DNA of 64,000 nucleotides. It comes from Kibdelosporangium aridum. GTDB taxonomy: Bacteria > Actinomycetota > Actinomycetes > Mycobacteriales > Pseudonocardiaceae. The notes beneath the pieces are model-generated. The model made no database searches and was not told the origin of the DNA. It saw nothing but the letters and a program-made list of their open reading frames with translations. The stretch covers positions 1 through 64,000 of the forward strand of contig NZ_FWXV01000016.1 in assembly GCF_900176515.1 (NCBI RefSeq), written 5' to 3'. Made by a program: the position numbers and the translations under genes. Below are positions 8,798-17,010 of this stretch, one piece after another. Each line of letters begins with the position of its first letter. Within the stretch, counting starts at the first letter, position 1.

Positions 8798-9005
8798 GGC
8801 TGGGGACATGTGATGAGGCGGAAGTGCCTGGCCGGGGACATGTGATGGGACCGAAGTGCCTGGCTGCGGATGTGCGATGGAGCCGAAGTGCCTGGGACGG
8901 GGACATGGGACGGGGCCGAAGCGTCTAGGCCGACATGCGATGGGCCGGAAGCCTGGGCCCGGGATATGTGATGAGGCCGAAGTGCCTAGGCCGGGATATT
9001 CGAAG
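8798..9005. repeat. 32-bp minisatellite, six units plus a partial one
   Basis: Head-to-tail units lie at 8798-8829, 8830-8861, 8862-8893, 8894-8926, 8927-8954, 8955-8987 and a partial from 8988. The consensus is close to GGCCGGGGACATGTGATGGG followed by ACCGAAGTGCCT. Units are 32-33 bp except one of 28. The length is not a multiple of three and units shift frame, so it is not coding. It fills most of the holA-rpsT spacer; 8505-8797 holds nothing else I recognise. Confidence 0.9.
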
Positions 9006-9048
9006 GGCTACGCCGCGCAGTGCCACCGGACTGCGGAGGCGGGCATGC

Positions 9049-9083
9049 AAAAGGGCCCGCACCCTGCTGGTGCGGGCCCCTTT
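9049..9083 (-). terminator. Rho-independent terminator of rpsT
   Basis: GGGCCCGCACC (9053-9063) pairs perfectly with GGTGCGGGCCC (9069-9079) around a 5-nt loop. On the minus strand the stem is followed by TTTT (9052-9049). It lies about 11 nt past the rpsT stop. The plus-strand side also has TTT, so it may serve both directions. Confidence 0.88.
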
Positions 9084-9093
9084 GACGCGCTTG

Positions 9094-9354
9094 TCAGAGG
9101 CTGTTCGCGCGCTTGGCCATCGCCGACTTGCGGTTGGCGGCCTGGTTGGCGTGGATGACGCCCTTGGCCGCGGCCTTGTCCAGCTGGCGGCTGGCGACCT
9201 GCAGCAGCTCGACGGCCTTGTCCTTCTCGCCGGCGTCGGCGGCCTCGCGGAACTTCCGGATCGCCGTCTTCACCGAGGACTTCACGGACTTGTTGCGCAG
9301 CCGAGCGGCTTCGTTCGTCTTGATGCGCTTGATCTGGGACTTGATGTTGGCCAC
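9094..9354 (-). CDS. rpsT: 30S ribosomal protein S20
   Basis: An 86-residue basic protein: ANIKSQIKRIKTNEAARLRN at the N-terminus, AAAKGVIHANQAANRKSAMA near the C-terminus. It binds 16S rRNA in the small subunit. The GTG at 9354 follows GAGGAG by seven bases, so longer in-frame versions are wrong. It has its own terminator at 9049-9083. The neighbour holA is on the other strand. Confidence 0.96.
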   Translation of the reverse strand: MANIKSQIKRIKTNEAARLRNKSVKSSVKTAIRKFREAADAGEKDKAVELLQVASRQLDKAAAKGVIHANQAANRKSAMAKRANSL

Positions 9355-9543
9355 GCTTGTGCTCCTCAGGATCGCTATCCGGATTGCCGTACCGCGACTT
9401 GTCGGCCCCGCACAATGCGCGGGTTTCCTCCAGGGCGGAATGCCACACGGCACGACTTCCGACAGGGTAACAACCCGTCACCTTCTCCGACGAATCCACC
9501 CCCTGGGAAAACCGGTAACGATGTCTCCGTGGCTTGTACCAGG

Positions 9544-10395
9544 GTGAACACCGTGGATCTCGTCGCTGTGGGGCTTGTCCTGTTCGCCGCGATCGCGCAC
9601 GCGGGGTGGAATTTCTCCGCGAAACGCGCGGGGGCGGGTGGCGCACTGTTCGTGTGGCTCTACCAGTGCGCATCGGCCGTCATCTGCCTGCCGATCGCGG
9701 TCATCGCTCTGCTCGGCGAGCGGCCACAGTGGAGCTGGCTGCTTGCGTCCGGTGTTAGCGCGGTTTTGCATGTCGCGTATGGGCTCGCGTTGCAGAAGGG
9801 ATACGCGGCGGGCGACATGTCGGTCGTGTATCCGGTGGCGCGGGGGAGCGGTCCGTTGCTGTCGGTGGTTGCGGCTGTGGCGTTTCTCGGTGAGCGGCCG
9901 GGGCATTGGGCGCTTGTGGGTGCTGGGTTGGTTGTGGCGGGTGTGTTCGTTGTTGGGCTGGGCAAGAAGCGTGTGTCGATTGGGCCGAGTCTGTTCTACG
10001 GCGGGCTCACGGGGTTGACCATCGCGAGCTACACGTTGTGGGATGCCTTGTCCGTCAAGACCGTGCCGCCGTTGATCTACTTCTGCACGGGTGCGGTGAT
10101 TCAGAGCTTGATTCTGGCGCCCTACGCCGCTCGCAACAGTGGACGCATAGGTTCCTTGTGGCGGGAGCACAAAGGCGATGTGCTCGTCATCGCTGTCTTG
10201 TCTCCCGCTGCTTACATCGCTGTTCTTTACGCGATGAGGATTGCTCCGGTGAGCATGGTCGCGCCCGCGCGGGAGTTGTCGATTGTGTTCGGCAGCCTGA
10301 TCGCGTGGCGTTTCCTTCGTGAGCCGAATCCCGTTCAGCGGCTCGCGGGCGCCTTCGTCGTCCTCGCCGGGGTCGCCTTGATCGCTGTCTCGTGA
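9544..10395 (+). CDS. EamA/DMT-family membrane transporter
   Basis: About 283 residues with ten predicted hydrophobic helices forming two EamA repeats. The first begins VGLVLFAAIAHAGWNFSAKR and includes YPVARGSGPLLSVVAA; the second includes YTLWDALSVKTVPP and MVAPARELSIVFGSLIAW. Family members export or exchange small metabolites such as amino acids; the substrate cannot be read from sequence. The start is uncertain between GTG 9529, 9544 and 9553. Not in an obvious operon. Confidence 0.82.
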   Translation: MNTVDLVAVGLVLFAAIAHAGWNFSAKRAGAGGALFVWLYQCASAVICLPIAVIALLGERPQWSWLLASGVSAVLHVAYGLALQKGYAAGDMSVVYPVARGSGPLLSVVAAVAFLGERPGHWALVGAGLVVAGVFVVGLGKKRVSIGPSLFYGGLTGLTIASYTLWDALSVKTVPPLIYFCTGAVIQSLILAPYAARNSGRIGSLWREHKGDVLVIAVLSPAAYIAVLYAMRIAPVSMVAPARELSIVFGSLIAWRFLREPNPVQRLAGAFVVLAGVALIAVS

Positions 10396-10487
10396 CGTTC
10401 ATCGGAGGTTTCCGGAAAGTAACAGCGCGGGAGATTGGCCGGACAGAGTAGTGCGCGATGGCGTTTCGCTGGGTGAAGATGTCGACC

Positions 10488-12134
10488 ATGAGCCGTCGCA
10501 CAACCACATCACGGGCCAAGACCGACCCGTCGACCAATGGGCACGCACCAGGCGCGCTGTTCGACGGCTATCTCGACCCGGGCCGCCCGCACGCGGGCGC
10601 GTACGACGAGATGTTCGCCGAGGAGACCACGATCCGGTCGGCGTACCGGACCCTCTACGACTCGCTCGCCCCCTCCGAGGTCTCCGATCTCGCCGCTCGG
10701 GCGGAGGCGCTGGGCCGCGCGTTCGTGGACCAGGGCATCACGTTCTCGCTGTCCGGTCAGGAGCGTCCGTTCCCGCTGGACCTCATCCCGCGCGTCATTA
10801 CCGCGTCCGAGTGGTCCAAGTTGGAACGTGGCATCGTGCAGCGCGTACGGGCCTTGGAGATGTTCCTCGCGGACATCTACGGCGACGCGCAGATCATCCG
10901 GGACGGTGTGCTGCCGCGCAGGCTGATCACCTCATGCGCGCATTTCCACCGTGAAGCCGCCGGGATCTCGCCGCCCAACGGCGTACGCATCCACGTCGCC
11001 GGGGTCGACCTGGTCAGAGACGAGCAAGGCGTGTTCCGCGTTCTTGAGGACAATCTGCGGTGCCCGTCCGGGGTGTCCTATGTCATGGAGAACCGCCGCA
11101 CGATGGCGCGCGTGTTCCCTGACCTGTTCGCGCGACATCGCGTGCGTGCCGTGGGCGACTACGCGGGGCATCTGCTGCGGGCGCTCCGGGCCTCGGCCGC
11201 GCCGAACGTGGCGGACCCCAACGTCGTTGTGCTCACGCCAGGTGTGCACAACTCCGCGTACTTCGAGCATTCGTTGCTGGCGCGGCAAATGGGCGTCGAG
11301 CTTGTCGAGGGACGGGACCTGTTCTGCCGGGACAACACCGTCTACATCCGCACCACCGAGGGCGAACGCCAAGTCGACGTGATCTACCGGCGCATCGACG
11401 ACGACTTCCTCGACCCGGTGCAGTTCCTGCCGGACTCCGTGCTCGGCGTCGCGGGCCTGGTGAACGCCGCCCGTGCGGGCAACGTCGTGATCGCCAACGC
11501 GGTCGGCAACGGTGTCGCCGACGACAAGCTCGTGTACACGTACCTGCCGGAGATCGTGCAGTACTACCTCAACGAGAAACCGTTGCTGCCCAACGTGGAC
11601 ACGTTCCGGTGCTGGCTGCCCGAAGAGCGGGAACACGTCCTGGCCAACCTGGACCAGCTGGTGGTCAAGCCGGTGGAGGGCTCCGGCGGATACGGCATCG
11701 TGTTCGGCGCCGAGGCCACCGGGCCGGAGCTCAACAGGTTGCGCCGCAAGATCAAGGGCAACCCGCGTGGCTGGATCGCGCAGCCCGTCGTGCAACTGTC
11801 GACCGTGCCGACCAAGATCGGCGACAAGCTGGCGCCCCGGCACGTCGACCTGCGGCCGTTCGCGGTCAACGACGGCAACTTCATCTTCGTCCTGCCCGGC
11901 GGGCTGACCAGGGTCGCGCTGCCGGAAGGCAGCCTCATCGTCAACTCGTCGCAGGGCGGCGGTTCCAAGGACACCTGGGTACTGGCCGCTCGTTCATCCA
12001 CTGTGGAACGCGAGCTGGCCGAGCCGGGACTGGCCGAGATGGCCGGGATGAACTCGACCGCCGTCGACCAGGGCCCGGAGCTGTCGAACAACCAGCAGCA
12101 GCAACAGCAGCAACAACAGTCCCAGAAACAGTGA
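10488..12134 (+). CDS. Circularly permuted ATP-grasp protein
   Basis: About 548 residues. Features of the CP-ATP-grasp family (older DUF404/DUF407) are GVDLVRDEQGVFRVLEDN and CPSGVSYVMENRR near residue 190, IYRRIDDDFLDPVQF, LPNVDTFRCWL, and the nucleotide-binding VVKPVEGSGGYGIVFG near 391. The family is predicted to make amide or peptide bonds using ATP. The C-terminus ends in a low-complexity glutamine run (about 534-548, mixed CAG/CAA codons). First gene of a three-gene operon with alpha-E (15 bp gap) and a transglutaminase. ATG 10479 is an alternative start. The product of the pathway is unknown. Confidence 0.88.
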   Translation: MSRRTTTSRAKTDPSTNGHAPGALFDGYLDPGRPHAGAYDEMFAEETTIRSAYRTLYDSLAPSEVSDLAARAEALGRAFVDQGITFSLSGQERPFPLDLIPRVITASEWSKLERGIVQRVRALEMFLADIYGDAQIIRDGVLPRRLITSCAHFHREAAGISPPNGVRIHVAGVDLVRDEQGVFRVLEDNLRCPSGVSYVMENRRTMARVFPDLFARHRVRAVGDYAGHLLRALRASAAPNVADPNVVVLTPGVHNSAYFEHSLLARQMGVELVEGRDLFCRDNTVYIRTTEGERQVDVIYRRIDDDFLDPVQFLPDSVLGVAGLVNAARAGNVVIANAVGNGVADDKLVYTYLPEIVQYYLNEKPLLPNVDTFRCWLPEEREHVLANLDQLVVKPVEGSGGYGIVFGAEATGPELNRLRRKIKGNPRGWIAQPVVQLSTVPTKIGDKLAPRHVDLRPFAVNDGNFIFVLPGGLTRVALPEGSLIVNSSQGGGSKDTWVLAARSSTVERELAEPGLAEMAGMNSTAVDQGPELSNNQQQQQQQQQSQKQ

Positions 12135-12149
12135 CAGGCAGGAGGCACG

Positions 12150-13097
12150 ATGCTCGCGCGCAACGCCGAGTCGCTGTACTGGATCGGACGCTACGTGGAG
12201 CGGGCCGACGACACGGCTCGCATCCTCGACGTCTCGGTGCACCAGCTGCTTGAGGACGCCACGGTCAACCCGGACGCCACCAGCCGCCAGCTGCTCGCGG
12301 TCCTGGGCATCGACCCGCCCGACCGCGACACGCTGGACGTGTGGTCGCTGACCGAACTGGTCGCCTACTCCGAGGACCACGCCGGCTCGATCGTCTCGTC
12401 GCTGACCAGCGCACGGGAGAACACCCGCGGCGCACGCGAGGTCGTCTCGACCGAAATGTGGGAGTGCCTGAACGCGATGTGGAACGCCGTGCCCGAGCGG
12501 CAACGCTACGCGCGGCAGGTAGGCCCGCACGCGTTCTTCTCGTTCGTCGAGGACCGTGCGGCGATGTTCGCCGGGCTCGCCGATTCCACGATGAGCCGCG
12601 ACGACGGCTGGCGGTTCCTCGTACTGGGCCGATCGGTCGAGCGCGTGGACATGATCGTGCGGCTGCTGATGTCCCGTGTCGGTGACAAAGCGTCTTCCCC
12701 GGGTTGGGTGACCGTGCTGCGCTCAGCGGGCGCGCATGACACATACCTGCGCACCTACCGTGGCGCGTTGGACGCCGCGCGGGTCGTGCAGTTCATGTTG
12801 CTGGACAGGCTGTTCCCCCGGTCGGTGTTCTATTCGTTGAGGCAGGCCGAAGCGTGTCTTGAGCAGCTTGACCATCAGCCGGACGTCCGAGTGGGTGCCC
12901 GGGCGGAAGCGTTGCGGCTGCTCGGCAAGGCCCGTAGCGACCTGGAGTTCCTCCGGCCCGCAGATCTGCTGAACGACCTGCCGAAGATGTTGCGCGGGTT
13001 GCAGGCTACGGTCCGGGACGTGGGTGAAGCCGTGTCGCAGCAGTACTTCCACACCTCGCCGTGGGTCGCGTGGACCAACGCGGAGGTGTCGTCGTGA
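12150..13097 (+). CDS. Alpha-E domain protein (DUF403)
   Basis: A 315-residue all-helical protein starting MLARNAESLYWIGRYVERAD, the family signature, with later motifs HAFFSFVEDRAAMF, WRFLVLGRSVERVDM and FPRSVFYSLRQAE. Alpha-E proteins occur almost always with the circularly permuted ATP-grasp and a transglutaminase-like protein, as here, and are thought to act with them in an unidentified peptide-ligation or modification pathway. The stop codon overlaps the GTG of the mini-ORF at 13094 (GTGA). Confidence 0.9.
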   Translation: MLARNAESLYWIGRYVERADDTARILDVSVHQLLEDATVNPDATSRQLLAVLGIDPPDRDTLDVWSLTELVAYSEDHAGSIVSSLTSARENTRGAREVVSTEMWECLNAMWNAVPERQRYARQVGPHAFFSFVEDRAAMFAGLADSTMSRDDGWRFLVLGRSVERVDMIVRLLMSRVGDKASSPGWVTVLRSAGAHDTYLRTYRGALDAARVVQFMLLDRLFPRSVFYSLRQAEACLEQLDHQPDVRVGARAEALRLLGKARSDLEFLRPADLLNDLPKMLRGLQATVRDVGEAVSQQYFHTSPWVAWTNAEVSS

Positions 13098-13171
13098 GCG
13101 AGCTTGCGAGCGAACCATTCAACACAGTGTCTCAGCGACCCACGGCGGCGGCCAGCAAGGAGCGGAAATGA
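13094..13171 (+). CDS. 25-residue coupled mini-ORF, MSELASE repeat copy 1
   Basis: A GTG-initiated reading frame begins MSELASEPFNTV and ends ASKERK. Its GTG overlaps the TGA of the alpha-E gene (GTGA) and its TGA overlaps the ATG of the transglutaminase gene (ATGA), filling the gap exactly. Its first 35 bp match a second copy between cysD and cysN (39111-39145) with three differences. The downstream gene keeps its own ribosome site (AAGGAGCGG). It could be a translated coupling peptide or simply a dispersed repeat that happens to stay open. Confidence 0.55.
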   Translation: MSELASEPFNTVSQRPTAAASKERK

Positions 13172-14010
13172 GCTGGCGGGTCAGGGTCGTCCACACCACC
13201 GGCTACCGTTACCGGTCCCCGGTTGTCCAGTCCTACAACGAAGTTCGTGTCACGCCACGCTCCGACCGCAAGCAGAACGTTGTGGTCAGCCGGGTCGAAA
13301 CGACCCCGGCGACTCGGCAGTACCGATATGTCGACTATTGGGGCACGGCCGTCACGTCCTTCGACCTGCACGCGCCGCACACGCAGCTGAAGGTCGTCGG
13401 CTCGTCGGTGGTCGAGACCAGTGGCGAGGTCGAGCCGATCCGCACCGGGACCTGGGCCGACCTGCGGGCGGACAACCTGGTCGACCGGTACACCGAACTG
13501 CTCGAACCCACGGCGTACACGCCACGCGACCGGGAACTCGGCGCCGTGGCAAGGACTCTGCGCAAGGGGAAGACCCCGGCTGAGGCTGTTCTCGAAGCGT
13601 CCCAATGGGTGCACCAACAGCTGAAGTACCAGTCGGGCACCACCGGCGTGCACTCGTCGGCCGTGGACTCCTATCAGGCCAAGGAAGGCGTCTGCCAGGA
13701 CTTCGCCCACGTGACCCTGGTGTTGTTGCGGGCCATGGGAATTCCGGCCAGATACGTCTCCGGGTACCTGCACACCAAGCCGGGTGGCGAGCTCAAGGAG
13801 ACCGTGCGCGGCGAAAGCCACGCCTGGATCGAGGCGTGGACCGGTGGCTGGTGGGGTTATGACCCGACCAACGCGATCCCGATCGGCCCACGGCACATCT
13901 GGGTCGCGCTTGGCCGGGACTACGCCGACGTGGCGCCGCTGAAGGGGATCTACTCCGGCGGCGACGCGACCGCGTTGGAGGTGACCGTCGACATCACCCG
14001 GCTGGCCTGA
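13168..14010 (+). CDS. Transglutaminase-like cysteine protease/transferase
   Basis: 280 residues. The N-terminal beta domain starts MSWRVRVVHTTGYRYRSPV (bacterial transglutaminase-like N-terminal domain). The core has a complete triad: Cys176 in EGVCQDFAHV, His218 in GESHAWIEAW and Asp232 in GYDPTNAIPI. Third gene of the ATP-grasp/alpha-E operon, so it probably cleaves or transfers the amide linkage made by the ATP-grasp partner. Start ATG 13168 has AAGGAGCGG upstream and overlaps the mini-ORF stop. Confidence 0.92.
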   Translation: MSWRVRVVHTTGYRYRSPVVQSYNEVRVTPRSDRKQNVVVSRVETTPATRQYRYVDYWGTAVTSFDLHAPHTQLKVVGSSVVETSGEVEPIRTGTWADLRADNLVDRYTELLEPTAYTPRDRELGAVARTLRKGKTPAEAVLEASQWVHQQLKYQSGTTGVHSSAVDSYQAKEGVCQDFAHVTLVLLRAMGIPARYVSGYLHTKPGGELKETVRGESHAWIEAWTGGWWGYDPTNAIPIGPRHIWVALGRDYADVAPLKGIYSGGDATALEVTVDITRLA

Positions 14011-14080
14011 AGCGACGAGACGAGTCGCCGTTGACCATGCACACCTGCGATGGCCCCGGCACGCCACCCCCATCGATGGA

Positions 14081-15604
14081 TCACCTGGCTGACGGGTCGT
14101 AGGTCCACTTCGAACTCTGCTGGGCGGCGGCCGGTTCCTCGACCGCCGCGATGATGTTCATCCGCGCTATCCATTCGCGCAGCACGGGCATCTGTGCCGG
14201 TTCGGCGATCGCGGGTTCGACCAGCTCAGGCAGGTTCAGCACCGAGCCGCCGGTCAGTCGCAGCCGCATCGGACCCGACCAGTCCAGCTGGTACTCGGCA
14301 CGCCTCGAGCGGATCAGCGCCAGGCTGATGGTGTCGCTGACCAATTGCGTCAGCACCTCGACAGCAGCCTGCTGCTTGTTGTGCGGGTGCACGTCGTCGT
14401 CGAGCACCTGCGACACCAACACCAGGCCCTTGCCTTGCTCGATGGCGGTCAGCACCTCGTCGAGGCTGCCGGTCCGGGTGACCCCGGACGTGGTGGCCAG
14501 CTTGGTGAGCGTCTCGGCGTTGTTCTTGTCGATCGCCGCACCGGCGAGCCGCACGATCTCCTCCCACGAGGCGCGTGGGCCGAGATCGCTGATCAGCAAC
14601 TGGCTCTCCAGCTGTGGAATCGTCCGTTCCGGCTGCCGCATCAGCGCCCACGCCTGCCGGTTGTCGCCCACCTGGTCCGGTTCGGACATCTTCTCGATCG
14701 TGGCGATCCGGACCCGGATCGGCGGGTGACTGTCGTACTTGGACGCGGGCTCGGCGTCCAGCATCTCGCCCTGCAGCTCCGCGAGCTGTGCCCGGCGCGT
14801 GCCGTTGGTCAGGTAGGAGTTGAAGCCCAGCAACAGGTCGGGAGTACGGCCTGCCTGCCCGACCAATCCGACGTACGAGCGGTTGAAGTGCGTCCACGCC
14901 ATGTCCAGTGCCGGGATCTTGCCCAGCGCCGACCGTGCGGCCGACTTGCCCGCAGCGCGTACGGCCAACGCGTCCGCCTGGAGCTCCTGAGCACGGTTGG
15001 CCGAACGCGCCACAAGGAAGTACAGCTTCATGTACATCCGCATCAGCCAGCCGATCGGGCCGTCCAGGCCGTCGACGGTGTGCGCCATGGTCGCTGACGC
15101 GCGGTACGTCACGGCGGCGTACTTGGTGTGCCCATGGCTGTAGTGGCCCAGCTCGTGCCCCAGCACGGCACGTAGCTCGCTCGTGGTCAGCCCGGCCAGC
15201 AACGGAAGACCGATCTCCATGTACCGGCGCCCCGGCCGTAGCCCGAGGAGCTTGCTGTCTTCCCATACTGCGGCGTTGACCTCGGGCACGAGCCTGATCT
15301 CGTCAGGCCCGCGCGTGTTCGCGATGACCGCCAGCTCGTCGATCATCTGCCACAGCTCGGGCTGCTCCGCGCGCGTGATCGCCGCACCGTGGGGTTGCGG
15401 CCGGTGCTTGAGCACCTTGTACAGCGCGCCGCCGATCGCGAAGATCACGATCCCGGCGACGATGACCAGTTTGATGCCCGCGAGCCTGCCGGTCGCCAGC
15501 GCGTAGATCGCCAGGCCGGCGAAACCGGCGATCAGACCCGTGATCAGGACGAAGAACCCGATCAACAGCACGACGGATAACCCGGCGCGTAGCCGAACCC
15601 CCAC
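14081..15604 (-). CDS. M48-family membrane metallopeptidase
   Basis: 507 residues. Two hydrophobic helices at about 8-35 and 43-62 anchor it. The zinc site HELGH is at residues 150-154, followed by SHGHTKY, with a downstream acidic ligand candidate in NRAQELQADAL. The region after 270 (SHPPIRVRIATIEKM) is also typical of HtpX/M48 proteins. The C-terminal 200 residues are longer than in the minimal family. Family members take part in membrane-protein quality control; the role here is inferred. It is convergent with the transglutaminase and downstream of a second M48-like gene. Confidence 0.85.
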   Translation of the reverse strand: MGVRLRAGLSVVLLIGFFVLITGLIAGFAGLAIYALATGRLAGIKLVIVAGIVIFAIGGALYKVLKHRPQPHGAAITRAEQPELWQMIDELAVIANTRGPDEIRLVPEVNAAVWEDSKLLGLRPGRRYMEIGLPLLAGLTTSELRAVLGHELGHYSHGHTKYAAVTYRASATMAHTVDGLDGPIGWLMRMYMKLYFLVARSANRAQELQADALAVRAAGKSAARSALGKIPALDMAWTHFNRSYVGLVGQAGRTPDLLLGFNSYLTNGTRRAQLAELQGEMLDAEPASKYDSHPPIRVRIATIEKMSEPDQVGDNRQAWALMRQPERTIPQLESQLLISDLGPRASWEEIVRLAGAAIDKNNAETLTKLATTSGVTRTGSLDEVLTAIEQGKGLVLVSQVLDDDVHPHNKQQAAVEVLTQLVSDTISLALIRSRRAEYQLDWSGPMRLRLTGGSVLNLPELVEPAIAEPAQMPVLREWIARMNIIAAVEEPAAAQQSSKWTYDPSAR

Positions 15605-15691
15605 TGATGTCCACCCCTTGAATGCTCAGATCCCCCGACCTGGCCGCGGAAGTGTGCACCTTGGGGCTGACAGTTGTCTACACGGAAAGCG

Positions 15692-16516
15692 TCAGACCGT
15701 TTTCTCGGTGCGTTCGGGGCCGAGTTCCTCGAACAGCTGCCGCTGCAGATAGGGCAGCGATTTGTCCGGTTCGGTGAGCAGTTCCCACGCGGGCCCGCCG
15801 TGCTCGGTCCACTCGGGCACACCGGCCTTGGCCAGCGCTTCGGTGCCCTCCGGGGTGGTCAGGAAGGTGTTGAAGCGCTGCACGAGGTCGGGCGTGCGGT
15901 ACTGATACGACACGCGAGCCGCGGAAAGCCGGAAGTCGTGCCACACCGTAACCAGTGCGGGCAGTTTCATCAATGCCGACTTGGCGGCCTCTTCACCCGC
16001 CGCCGAGATGGCCACCGCCTCGGCTTGTTCGTTCCGCGTCCGGTTCTGCGATTTCGTGATGAACCGATAAGGCAGCAGAACAACGCGCGGCAGCCGTGAT
16101 TCCAACGGCGACACGGTCTGGAAGTGAGCAAGCTCATGGCCGGTGACCGCACGCAACTCGCTTGTGGACAGCCCGCCCAGCAGCGGCAGACCCACCACGA
16201 GGCAACGGAAACCGCCCTGCTCGCGCAGGGTGGCACGCATGTCCGGCCCGAGCCGGATCTCATCGGGCGTACGGGTCTCGGCGACCTCGGCCACCTCGTC
16301 GACCATCCGCCACAGGTCAGGGTGGATCTTGCGGTTGATCCAGGCGTCCTGCTGGGCTTGCGCCTTGGCCTTCGGGCGCAGCACGTACTGCAGGAAGAGC
16401 CACAGCAGCACGACGATCACCACCAGCGCCGCCCAGGTGGCGCTGAAGACGAGCGTGATGGCCGTGAGTACCCCGGCCGCGATTGCCACGAGCAGTGCGA
16501 GGTACCCAGCCAGCAT
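15692..16516 (-). CDS. Short M48-like membrane metallopeptidase
   Basis: 274 residues with two N-terminal hydrophobic helices (about 2-23, 27-47) and the zinc motif HELAH at 127-131. A candidate third ligand is in RNEQAEAVAIS. It resembles the neighbouring 507-residue protein over the catalytic region (LPLLGGLSTSELRAV versus LPLLAGLTTSELRAV), so the two look like an old tandem duplication, but it lacks the long C-terminal extension. It begins three bases after the stop of the PemK-like gene, suggesting co-transcription. Confidence 0.82.
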   Translation of the reverse strand: MLAGYLALLVAIAAGVLTAITLVFSATWAALVVIVVLLWLFLQYVLRPKAKAQAQQDAWINRKIHPDLWRMVDEVAEVAETRTPDEIRLGPDMRATLREQGGFRCLVVGLPLLGGLSTSELRAVTGHELAHFQTVSPLESRLPRVVLLPYRFITKSQNRTRNEQAEAVAISAAGEEAAKSALMKLPALVTVWHDFRLSAARVSYQYRTPDLVQRFNTFLTTPEGTEALAKAGVPEWTEHGGPAWELLTEPDKSLPYLQRQLFEELGPERTEKTV

Positions 16517-16519
16517 CTG

Positions 16520-16948
16520 TCAGCCCCTTGTCCGCGCGGCGATCGCGTCCGCTACGCGCTGGAACCGGCCAGGCTCCAGCACGGCACCTTCCCGTCGGAT
16601 GTCGTCCTCGTCGAGTTCGTACATCCGGCTCAGCAACACGAACGACTCACGGCCGTCCCGATCCCACGACCCGCTGCCCAAGCCGAACCAGCCACGCTCG
16701 CCCGTACGGTCCTTGCTGGACAGCATCATGGCCAGCAGACGGTGACCGTTTCGTCCGACGACCAACAACGGCCTATCCTTACCCCTGTCCGGGTCCTCTT
16801 CGTAAGGGACCCAGGCCCAGACGATCTCGCCAGGATCCGCGAGGCCGTCGAGGTCGGGGGAGTAGTCCAAGATCGAGCCGGGCTCGATGACATGCACCTG
16901 CCGCACGTAGCCGTGTGCGGGCTTGAGGTCTTCGCCGGGATCACGCAC
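16520..16948 (-). CDS. PemK/MazF-fold protein without visible antitoxin
   Basis: 142 residues. The stretch GEIVWAWVPYEEDPDRGKDR followed by PLLVVGRNG resembles the N-terminal strand and loop of PemK/MazF toxins, which are RNA-cleaving. MLSSKDRT and FVLLSRMYELDEDDI fit the later strands. No small antitoxin gene precedes it; instead it heads a unit with two M48-like proteases and is divergent from lepA. It may be a housekeeping member of the fold rather than a toxin. Confidence 0.6.
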   Translation of the reverse strand: MRDPGEDLKPAHGYVRQVHVIEPGSILDYSPDLDGLADPGEIVWAWVPYEEDPDRGKDRPLLVVGRNGHRLLAMMLSSKDRTGERGWFGLGSGSWDRDGRESFVLLSRMYELDEDDIRREGAVLEPGRFQRVADAIAARTRG

Positions 16949-17010
16949 GCGGCGAGCGTACTGGTCATGGGACTATTGAACGGTCAGGCATGCAAACAGC
17001 GAGGGAATCA

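Noticed and set aside
8798..9005. Regular 32-bp repeats resembling a CRISPR array
   Set aside because: Units are directly adjacent with no unique spacers, and no cas gene is near.
12090..12131. CAG/CAA run as a non-coding microsatellite
   Set aside because: It is in frame and at the end of the ATP-grasp coding region, so it is part of that protein.
16520..16948. Calling this a type II toxin-antitoxin locus
   Set aside because: Only a toxin-like fold is seen; no antitoxin gene precedes or follows it.
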